Part shown: piece by piece, positions 42,744 to 48,984 of the stretch
How the letters are laid out: each line of letters starts with the position of its first letter
Position numbering within the stretch: position 1 is the first letter of the stretch
Assembly: GCA_016763475.1 (NCBI GenBank)
Contig: JAESTV010000295.1
Location: 1-48,984 of the forward strand
DNA length: 48,984 bases
From: Roseicyclus sp.
GTDB taxonomy: Bacteria > Pseudomonadota > Alphaproteobacteria > Rhodobacterales > Rhodobacteraceae
Direction of reading: 5' to 3'
Position numbers and translations under genes: made by a program
The notes under the pieces: generated by a model
Databases searched by the model: none
What the model saw: the letters and a program-made list of their open reading frames with translations, nothing else
What the model was told of the DNA's origin: nothing

Positions 42744-43771
42744 CAAAGATCTCCCCTACTTTGCATTCCCATGATCCGGGCCACATCAAGCATCCGGCAG
42801 GAAAATCCCCATTCATTGTCGTACCAGCCAAAGATGCGCAGCATGCCACCTTTTGACCGTTTGATTTCTGGCCCCGCCACAATCAGGGATTCAGGGCGCG
42901 CGCGCAAATCGGAACTGACCAGTGGCTTGTCGGTGAACCCGATGATTGGCCCGGCTTGCGCCTTCAAAAACGCGACCACAGCGTCAGCCTCTGGCTTCTC
43001 ACGGGTCATTACAGCCAGATCCACGCAGGAAACGCTGGCGGAGGGCACCCGAACCGCAGACCCCGTCACGCGGCCTGCAAGATGTGGCAAAACCACGTCC
43101 ACCAACGCCTCGGCTGACGTGGTGGTGGGCACCATGCTGAGGGCCGCCGCGCGGGATCGCGCCGGATCACGCATCGGCATATCCACCGTGGGCTGACTGC
43201 CGGTGTAACAATGCACTGTGGTCATCAGGGCGCTGTCCAGGCCCCATGTTTCATCAATCAATCGCACCAGCGGAGCGATTGCGTTGGTGGTGCACGACGC
43301 ATTTGACACAATCCGATGATCCGGTCGTAAAACCGCGTCATTTGCCCCCAGCACCAGCGTCACGTCCGGCTTTGGCGCGGGGCCGGAAATCAACACACGA
43401 TCCGCCCCGGCAGCCAACGCAGCGCCAGCCACATCACGACCGCCACGGCCGGTGCATTCCATCAGGATGTCGACGTCGGCCAAAGGCAACGCGCTGGTGT
43501 CCCGCTCCATCGTCAGGCGGATTTTGCGACCGTCGATCACCAGATGGACCGCCCCCTCGGAGGTATCCACTGAAACGTCGCCGGGGTAGGGGCCAAAGAT
43601 GCTGTCGTATTCAAAGAGGTAGGCGCAGGTTTCTGCCGGGGCGATATCGTTGATCGCCACAATCTCGATTTCGGGCCAATAGGGCCCAAGCCGCCCGCCG
43701 CCAAGCGCCCATGCCCGCAGAACGGAGCGTCCGATACGCCCGAAGCCGTTGATCGCCACACGAATAGTCAT
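42743..43771 (-). CDS. gap: glyceraldehyde-3-phosphate dehydrogenase-like protein
   Basis: A cytoplasmic NAD(P)-linked dehydrogenase of the GAPDH family, 342 aa. The ATG at 43771 (MTIRVAINGFGRIGRSVL) is preferred over the track start at 43801. The N-terminal Rossmann motif GFGRIGR, the catalytic-Cys motif SNASCTTNAIAPL, and the C-terminal WYDNEWGFSCRMLD are present. It may be classical GAPDH or the related erythrose-4-phosphate dehydrogenase; sequence alone does not decide. It would accept glyceraldehyde-3-phosphate from DgoA in the adjacent locus. It is the first gene of a two-gene operon with the ALDH. Confidence 0.88.
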   Translation of the reverse strand: MTIRVAINGFGRIGRSVLRAWALGGGRLGPYWPEIEIVAINDIAPAETCAYLFEYDSIFGPYPGDVSVDTSEGAVHLVIDGRKIRLTMERDTSALPLADVDILMECTGRGGRDVAGAALAAGADRVLISGPAPKPDVTLVLGANDAVLRPDHRIVSNASCTTNAIAPLVRLIDETWGLDSALMTTVHCYTGSQPTVDMPMRDPARSRAAALSMVPTTTSAEALVDVVLPHLAGRVTGSAVRVPSASVSCVDLAVMTREKPEADAVVAFLKAQAGPIIGFTDKPLVSSDLRARPESLIVAGPEIKRSKGGMLRIFGWYDNEWGFSCRMLDVARIMGMQSRGDL

Positions 43772-43923
43772 GAGGTGCCCCTTTCCGCCCGAGTGATGCA
43801 CGGCCCCTCACAGCCACGCAAGGGACCTGAGCCGATGGCCTCATGGGAATTCGTGATTGGTCCAATCAGGGAATTTCATCAGGGTTGTGGTGAAAGACCG
43901 GAATGTATCGGTGCGAGGCTCAC

Positions 43924-45333
43924 CTAACGCCCGACTTTTCCGGCCCCTTCGGGTTTCGGCAAACCCGCCTGCGCCGCCGCCACTTGTGCCAAAGCCTCTG
44001 CCACCACCACGTTTGGTGGGCAGGTTTTCCGGGTGCCCAGATCCACATGTAGCAACAGGCTTTCCACCGTCGCCACCAACGTTCCATCCCCTCGCGTCAG
44101 CGCATGGAACAGATGCAGCTTCTTGCCCTCTGCGCCCAGCAACCGGGTCTTCGCCTGTAACCTGTCACCGGCATGGACCTCATCCAGATACCGCAGGTGG
44201 TTTTCGACGGTGAAATAACTGAGACCGCGTGCGATGTAATCCGCATCCGCGCCGACCATTTCCATGAACCGGTCCGTGGCGTTGGAACCCGCTTCCAGAT
44301 AATGCGCCTCATTCATATGACCGTTATAGTCGGTCCAGATCTGCGGCACCTGCCGGTCCAGGGTCACTGGCACGGGAGCGGCATCCTCCTGAGGCAACGA
44401 GGTCTCATGGCGGGTGATAACGCCACCCGCGCCGCTACCCGAATGTTTCAACGCCCGCATCATGGCAACAAGATTGTCGTCGCGCAGCCGTTCCAGTTCG
44501 CGGATCGACAGATGCCCTGATTGCGCGTCCGATTGCCCGGCGATCAGGTCAACCAGCTCGTCGTTGAAGTCCGGCACATCCATCAGCCTGGTCCAGGGAG
44601 ACGTCAGGCACGGCCCGAACTGCGCCAAGAAATGTTTCATGCCCGCCTCACCACCGGCGATGCGAAAGGTCTCAAACAGGCCCATCTGCGCCCAGCGCAG
44701 GCCAAAACCCATGCGGATCGCCTCGTCGATTTCTTCGGTAGTGGCAATGCCATCTTTGACCAGCCACAACGCCTCGCGCCAGACAGCCTCAAGAAACCGA
44801 TCCGCGATATGGGCGTCAATTTCCTTGCGGACATGGAGGGGATACATGCCGATACCGCGCAGAATACCCGCCGCGCGCGCGCAGTGTTCAGCGTCACCCA
44901 CCAGCTCAATCAGTGGCAGCAGGTAAACCGGGTTAAACGGGTGCGCGACAATCACACGGGCGCCTTTCTGCGACAGTTCCGATGGTTTGAAGCCTGAGGT
45001 GGACGACCCGATGACGGCGTGTGCGGGGGCCAGTTCGCTAAGCCGCCCGTGGACCTTGTGCTTCAACTCCAGCCGTTCAGGTACACTTTCTTGCACCCAA
45101 TCGGCATCGCCAACCGTGTCCCCCAGATCATTTGAGAGCCGCAAGGTGCCCTCATCCGGCAGCGCCCTGTCGTAGAGCCCCGGCAACGCCCGCCGGGCGT
45201 TATCCAGAACCTCGCCAATCTTGCGCTCAGCCTCCGGGTCGGGATCATAAATCGCCACGTCCCAGCCGTTTAACAGGAACCGGGCGGCCCAACCGCCGCC
45301 GATCACACCGCCGCCAATAATTGCTGCCTTCAT
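43924..45333 (-). CDS. L-carnitine dehydrogenase fused to a betainyl-CoA thioesterase
   Basis: A two-domain cytoplasmic enzyme, 469 aa. Residues 1 to about 320 resemble 3-hydroxyacyl-CoA dehydrogenases and carnitine 3-dehydrogenase: AAIIGGGVIGGGWAARFL for NAD+, VIGSSTSGFKPSEL and VAHPFNPVYLLPLIELV. The C-terminal about 130 residues form a hot-dog thioesterase (VPQIWTDYNGHMNEAHYLEA). Carnitine is oxidised to 3-dehydrocarnitine, the BKACE enzyme next door makes betainyl-CoA, and the thioesterase releases glycine betaine. In Pseudomonas these are separate CdhA and CdhB proteins; the fusion is known in other alphaproteobacteria. It overlaps the lipocalin gene by four bases. Confidence 0.9.
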   Translation of the reverse strand: MKAAIIGGGVIGGGWAARFLLNGWDVAIYDPDPEAERKIGEVLDNARRALPGLYDRALPDEGTLRLSNDLGDTVGDADWVQESVPERLELKHKVHGRLSELAPAHAVIGSSTSGFKPSELSQKGARVIVAHPFNPVYLLPLIELVGDAEHCARAAGILRGIGMYPLHVRKEIDAHIADRFLEAVWREALWLVKDGIATTEEIDEAIRMGFGLRWAQMGLFETFRIAGGEAGMKHFLAQFGPCLTSPWTRLMDVPDFNDELVDLIAGQSDAQSGHLSIRELERLRDDNLVAMMRALKHSGSGAGGVITRHETSLPQEDAAPVPVTLDRQVPQIWTDYNGHMNEAHYLEAGSNATDRFMEMVGADADYIARGLSYFTVENHLRYLDEVHAGDRLQAKTRLLGAEGKKLHLFHALTRGDGTLVATVESLLLHVDLGTRKTCPPNVVVAEALAQVAAAQAGLPKPEGAGKVGR

Positions 45334-45860
45334 GGCGTTACGCTCCGTTCCAACTGGCTCAGGTCGTAGCCGTTAAAATCCAGGACTTCGCGGGCTGCGG
45401 TCAAGCGATCTTCGGGGATCTCCGGGTCACGATTCAGGATCCAACCCACTTGCCCGTTGGGGGAGCCGACCACAGCAGTGCGATACCCCTCATCCACCCA
45501 CAGCACCCAATACGGTTCGGTGGAACGAACGCCGTCGAGCTGCACGGATAGCCGCCCAAGGCCCTGATCCGTGGCAGTGCCTGCGATTTCGCCCAGGGGT
45601 GTGCCGGCTTCATCAAGGCAAATGTTGCGCACCAGGATTTCACTCTCGCCAGCAGAGAATTCCGCAATCGCCCCGGCGCAATTCGCCTGAAACGAGTTAG
45701 GATAGCGCGCGATCTCATACCAACGGCCCAGATAACGCGAGGCGTCGAAATTCGCGCTTGATGCAATGGTGACGTTCTGGTCGCGGTAGCTGGGCAACTC
45801 CACCCCACAGGACGCCAACGAAACCGCAAACGCCAACAGCGCAAACGCGAAATGCCTCAT
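45330..45860 (-). CDS. blc: lipocalin family lipoprotein
   Basis: A 176-aa bacterial lipocalin (Blc-like), anchored to the outer or inner membrane by a lipid. The signal peptide ends in the lipobox LASC, with lipidated Cys18. The lipocalin signature GRWYEIARYPNSFQ is near residue 45, and YWVLWVDEGYRTAVVGSPNGQVGWILNRDP near the C-terminus is typical. It overlaps the BKACE gene upstream and the carnitine dehydrogenase gene downstream by four bases each, so it is an integral operon member; its contribution to carnitine use is not known. Confidence 0.92.
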   Translation of the reverse strand: MRHFAFALLAFAVSLASCGVELPSYRDQNVTIASSANFDASRYLGRWYEIARYPNSFQANCAGAIAEFSAGESEILVRNICLDEAGTPLGEIAGTATDQGLGRLSVQLDGVRSTEPYWVLWVDEGYRTAVVGSPNGQVGWILNRDPEIPEDRLTAAREVLDFNGYDLSQLERSVTP

Positions 45861-46765
45861 ACTGCCGCCTGCTTGGTCAGGCCAAGATTCTCACGCACCT
45901 CAGCCGCACCGATTATCCGCGCACCCATGCCCTCAATCACACCTACGGCGCGCTCCACCAACTGCGCATTGGTCGCCAGCACACCCTTTTCCAGCCAGAG
46001 GTTGTCCTCCAACCCGACACGCACATTCCCGCCCGCCAAAACGGAGGCTGCGACATATGCCATCTGATTGCGCCCCAGCGCAAAGGCGCTGAACGTCCAG
46101 TTGTCCGGCACGTTATTCACCATCGCCATAAGTGTGTTCAGATCATCCGGCGCGCCCCAGGGCACACCCATGCACAGTTGCACCAAGGCGGGTGCGTCCA
46201 GCACACCTTCCTTCACCAACTCTTTGGCGAACCACAGATGCCCGGTGTCAAATGCCTCAATCTCGGGTTTCACACCCAGATCGGTCATCATCCGCCCCAT
46301 GGCGCGCAACATGCCGGGGGTGTTGGTCATCACGTAGTCAGCTTCGGCGAAGTTCATTGTTCCGCAGTCAAGTGTGCAGATCTCCGGCAGGCATTCCGCG
46401 ATATGCGCCACGCGCTCCGCCGCGCCGACCATGTCGGTGCCCTCGCGCACCGGCAAAGGAGCGTCGGTGGAGCCAAAGACCATGTCGCCGCCCATCCCGG
46501 CGGTCAGGTTCAGCACCACGTCAATATCCGCGTCGCGGATGCGATCCGTCACCTCGCGGTAATAGGTCAGGTCCCGTGACGGCACGCCGGTTTCGGGGTC
46601 CCGCACATGGCAATGCACCACCGCCGCGCCCGCCCTCGCCGCATCAATTGCGCTGTCGGCGATTTGCTTAGGTGAACGTGGCACATGGGGAGAGCGATCC
46701 TGGGTCGAACCCGACCCGGTCACAGCACAGGTGATGAAAACATCTTTGTTCATGGTCAACGGCAT
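45857..46765 (-). CDS. BKACE-family dehydrocarnitine cleavage enzyme
   Basis: A beta-keto acid cleavage enzyme family member, 302 aa. By context it takes 3-dehydrocarnitine and acetyl-CoA to betainyl-CoA and acetoacetate (the CdhC role). Metal-binding VVHCHVRDPETG and the later LVQLCMGVPWGAP and VRVGLEDNLWL segments fit the BKACE (DUF849) fold. ATG 46765 has AGGATA upstream; Met at 46753 is an alternative start. Its stop overlaps the lipocalin start, and 88 bp separate it from the CaiD-like gene upstream. Confidence 0.9.
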   Translation of the reverse strand: MPLTMNKDVFITCAVTGSGSTQDRSPHVPRSPKQIADSAIDAARAGAAVVHCHVRDPETGVPSRDLTYYREVTDRIRDADIDVVLNLTAGMGGDMVFGSTDAPLPVREGTDMVGAAERVAHIAECLPEICTLDCGTMNFAEADYVMTNTPGMLRAMGRMMTDLGVKPEIEAFDTGHLWFAKELVKEGVLDAPALVQLCMGVPWGAPDDLNTLMAMVNNVPDNWTFSAFALGRNQMAYVAASVLAGGNVRVGLEDNLWLEKGVLATNAQLVERAVGVIEGMGARIIGAAEVRENLGLTKQAAV

Positions 46766-46853
46766 CGTTGGTATCCTGTCTTAGGTGGCTGGTGGACCGA
46801 CGCTGGTGCATGGGCACCTCACCCCGCCCACCATCCCATTGGGTTTGCGCCCG

Positions 46854-47654
46854 TTATTTTCCCGTCCAAACCGGATCACGTTTCTCGGCAAACGCGCGGG
46901 CGCCCTCAAGCTGATCGTCGGATCGATAGAGCCGTTCAACCGTCTCAAACTGGCTTTTGGTGATTTTGTTCAGCGTGTCCTGGAAGCTCATACCTTCCGC
47001 TTCGCGCACAACCTCTTTGATCGCCGCGTAGACCAGCGGTGGGCCGGAGGCCAACAGGTCTGCCATCTCACGCGCCTGCGCCATCAACTCCGCGCCGGGA
47101 ACAATCCGGTTGATCATCCCCCAACGGGCGGCCTCTTCTGCGTCGATCCAGCGCCCGGTGAACAGCATCTCCATCGCGATGTGGTAGGGGATACGTTTGG
47201 GCAACTTGATCGAGGCCGCATCTGCGACAGTGCCTGAGCGGATTTCCGGCAGCGCAAAGCTTGCATGATCCGCTGCCAAAATGATGTCTGCTGACAGGGC
47301 CAGCTCCAGCCCGCCGCCGCAGCAAATTCCGTTAACCGCCGCGATCACCGGTTTGTTCAACCCGCGCAACTCCTGCAAACCGCCAAAACCACCAACGCCG
47401 TAGTCACCATCCACCGCGTCGCCATCAGCTGCGGCCTTCAGGTCCCACCCGGGGCAGAAGAACTTTTCCCCTGCGCCGGTCACAATGGCCACGCGCAGAT
47501 CCGGATCATCGCGGAACTCCGTGAATACCGCGCCCATAATCCGGCTGGTTTCAAGGTCAATGGCATTGGCTTTTGGGCGGTCCAGAGTCACCTCAAGGAC
47601 ATAACCGCGACGGGTGGTCCTGATTGGCCCGTGTTGTTCTGGCGTGTCAGTCAT
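46854..47654 (-). CDS. caiD: enoyl-CoA hydratase family, carnitinyl-CoA dehydratase-like
   Basis: A crotonase-fold enzyme of 266 aa, likely to interconvert crotonobetainyl-CoA and carnitinyl-CoA. ATG 47654 (MTDTPEQHGPI) overlaps the stop of the upstream ligase gene (ATGA); the track start at 47801 lies inside that gene. VTLDRPKANAIDLET, VAIVTGAGEKFFCPGWDLKA and NGICCGGGLELALSADIILA contain the CoA-binding and oxyanion features. It would channel D-carnitine or crotonobetaine into the L-carnitine route. The name rests on the neighbouring carnitine genes. Confidence 0.86.
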   Translation of the reverse strand: MTDTPEQHGPIRTTRRGYVLEVTLDRPKANAIDLETSRIMGAVFTEFRDDPDLRVAIVTGAGEKFFCPGWDLKAAADGDAVDGDYGVGGFGGLQELRGLNKPVIAAVNGICCGGGLELALSADIILAADHASFALPEIRSGTVADAASIKLPKRIPYHIAMEMLFTGRWIDAEEAARWGMINRIVPGAELMAQAREMADLLASGPPLVYAAIKEVVREAEGMSFQDTLNKITKSQFETVERLYRSDDQLEGARAFAEKRDPVWTGK

Positions 47655-48984
47655 GGGGTCTCTCTCAATCGGATCAGCGCGTCTGCAGCGACGGCGCGGG
47701 TTGGGGTGCACAAAAGTGGATTTACCTCTACTTCGAAAATGTCCTCGGCATGTGCGGTTACATAGTCCTGCACCGCCAAGACGGCGCTGGCAATCGCCCA
47801 CATGTCCGCTGGGGCAGCACCACGGTATCCCGCCAGGCGCGGGGCAATGCGAAGTTGGGAGAGGGCGCTGATTACCTCATCTGCCGTACACGGAAGCAGG
47901 AGGTGTGTGACGTCATCCAAAATCTCAGTCCAGGTTCCCCCGGCACCAAGAGTCAGCACATAGCCATGGGCGGGGTCACGCAATACGCCAATCAACAGTT
48001 CAACAACTGCATCGGTGATCATTTCTTCTATAAGAAAATGATCCGCAGACATGTGAGCCGCAGCAGTCGCAACATCGCTGGCGGCAAGGTTCAACACAAC
48101 TGCCCCAGCCTCCATCTTGTGGGTGATACCCTCTCCTTTCAGCGCCACCAGCCCGCCAAGCTGTGTGGCGACTTTACCGGCTTCGGATGCTGTCCCGGCC
48201 CTGGCGGATTTGGGAATGGTGAGGCCGTGGGCGGCAAGGCATGCCTTTGCCTCAGCCTCACCAACAATGCGCGACGGACCATCCGCACCCGGCAAAACCA
48301 CAGGGGCAGGAGACACCTGGCGCCCTAGCTTCGCCGCCACGTCCACGGCCTCCATCGTGTCGGATAGCCCCGCGAGGGGCACAATCCCACGGGCCATGAT
48401 CCTTAGGGCCGCATCCTCGGGCAATGTGTCGGGCAGGCTTGCGACAATTGCCATCGGTACGCCGCACGCGGCTTGGGCATCCGCCACCGCTTCAATCACC
48501 AGATCCCATTCCGGCGCGGGGCACCGGTCTGCGCGAGGGAAATCCAGCACCACACACCCCAGCGCAAGGTCGCGGTCCATCATCGCGGCGAAACACGCTG
48601 TCATCGCGGCCCGATCGGCCCAGATATATGTGTGATAATCCAACGGATTGGCCAACGCCACTTTTGGCCCGAGCGCGTCGCGCAGATCGCCGCGCTGTTG
48701 CGCAGTCAGCGATGGGAATTCCACATCATAAGCCAGTGCGGTATCTGCCAACAGGCTGGCCTCGCCACCGGAACAGGACATCGACGCGATGCGGTTTGAT
48801 GGCAAAGCACCGGCGATGTGCAGCAGTTTCAACACTTCCAGCAGCGCCGAAAGGCCGCTGACTTGCCCGATCCCCAATCGCGCCAGCAAGGCCCGCGCGC
48901 CTGCGTCGCTGCCAGCCAGTGATGCGGTATGGGACACCGTCGCCACCTGTGCCTGATCGGACGCGCCCACCTTCAGGGCAACGA
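47651..48984 (-). CDS. acyl-CoA synthetase (ADP-forming type), partial
   Basis: The C-terminal part of a large NDP-forming acyl-CoA ligase, of which about 443 codons lie in the window. The frame is open past the window end, so the GTG at 48970 is not the real start. The open start reads VALKVGASDQAQVATVSHTASLAGSDA, the SHT(G/A)xLAG segment of this family. An ATP-grasp-like domain follows (EAEAKACLAAHGLTIPKSA, LIGVLRDPAHGYVLTLGAGGTWTEIL, FEVEVNPLLCTP). In this operon it probably activates carnitine, crotonobetaine or a related acid to the CoA ester for CaiD. The exact substrate is not evident. Confidence 0.85.
   Translation of the reverse strand, partial: VALKVGASDQAQVATVSHTASLAGSDAGARALLARLGIGQVSGLSALLEVLKLLHIAGALPSNRIASMSCSGGEASLLADTALAYDVEFPSLTAQQRGDLRDALGPKVALANPLDYHTYIWADRAAMTACFAAMMDRDLALGCVVLDFPRADRCPAPEWDLVIEAVADAQAACGVPMAIVASLPDTLPEDAALRIMARGIVPLAGLSDTMEAVDVAAKLGRQVSPAPVVLPGADGPSRIVGEAEAKACLAAHGLTIPKSARAGTASEAGKVATQLGGLVALKGEGITHKMEAGAVVLNLAASDVATAAAHMSADHFLIEEMITDAVVELLIGVLRDPAHGYVLTLGAGGTWTEILDDVTHLLLPCTADEVISALSQLRIAPRLAGYRGAAPADMWAIASAVLAVQDYVTAHAEDIFEVEVNPLLCTPTRAVAADALIRLRETP

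Overview
The window looks like the chromosome of an aerobic, facultatively microaerobic alphaproteobacterium, most probably a marine Rhodobacteraceae (roseobacter-type) strain. Reasons are the fnrL-hemN pair next to ccoNOQP-ccoGHIS, Rhodobacter-type FNR boxes, the family-level look of the proteins, a GC-rich sequence, and a carnitine operon with a fused carnitine dehydrogenase-thioesterase. No tRNA, rRNA, insertion sequence, phage gene or CRISPR array was seen. The taxonomy is inferred from protein character only.

Layout. (1) 1-797: the 3' end of a yejF-like peptide ABC transporter ATPase. (2) 919-12116: a low-oxygen respiration block. hemN (anaerobic coproporphyrinogen oxidation) is divergent from fnrL, followed by ccoNOQP (cbb3 oxidase) and ccoG-fixH-ccoI-ccoS (assembly and copper supply). 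ccoQ and the 51-codon ccoS are easily missed; ccoS is absent from the ORF track. FNR boxes (TTGAY-N4-RTCAA) lie in the fnrL/hemN gap and upstream of ccoN and ccoG, so FnrL from this window probably controls the block. A lone pilin-like gene flanked by strong hairpins sits between ccoP and ccoG. (3) 12167-21448: a SPOR-tailed D,D-carboxypeptidase, then hemF, hemE and hemC, with an envelope-glycan cluster (GT4, FkbM methyltransferase, GT25, GT4, GT25) between hemF and hemE. A 17-bp unit repeated six times separates the convergent ends of the last GT25 gene and hemE. (4) 21565-28450: dTDP-L-rhamnose synthesis (rfbC, rfbB, rfbD, rfbA), a large two-domain glycosyltransferase and a sulfotransferase, suggesting a rhamnose-containing and possibly sulfated surface glycan.

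(5) 28528-41208: a galactoside utilisation locus. An IclR regulator and a CUT1 ATPase run leftward. A binding protein, two permeases, GH36 alpha-galactosidase, SDR dehydrogenase, KDGal kinase, KDPGal aldolase, SMP-30 lactonase and GH42 beta-galactosidase run rightward. Together they outline uptake of an alpha/beta-galactoside, intracellular hydrolysis and De Ley-Doudoroff oxidation of galactose to pyruvate and glyceraldehyde-3-phosphate. Galactonate dehydratase is not here, and the SDR lacks the usual catalytic lysine. (6) 41295-43771: a GAPDH-like gene translationally coupled to an aldehyde dehydrogenase. (7) 43924-48984: a leftward carnitine operon with an ADP-forming-type acyl-CoA ligase (cut by the window end), CaiD-like hydratase, BKACE-family cleavage enzyme, lipocalin lipoprotein and carnitine dehydrogenase-thioesterase fusion, predicted to convert carnitine to glycine betaine.

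Most of the window is recognisable metabolism. The less ordinary items are the six-copy repeat that contains both stop codons of the convergent genes in every unit, several other short tandem duplications (some inside genes), the SDR with Asn for Lys, the possibly leaderless FNR-controlled hemN, and the isolated pilin-like gene inside the cbb3 block. I saw no clear candidate for a wholly new multi-gene system.
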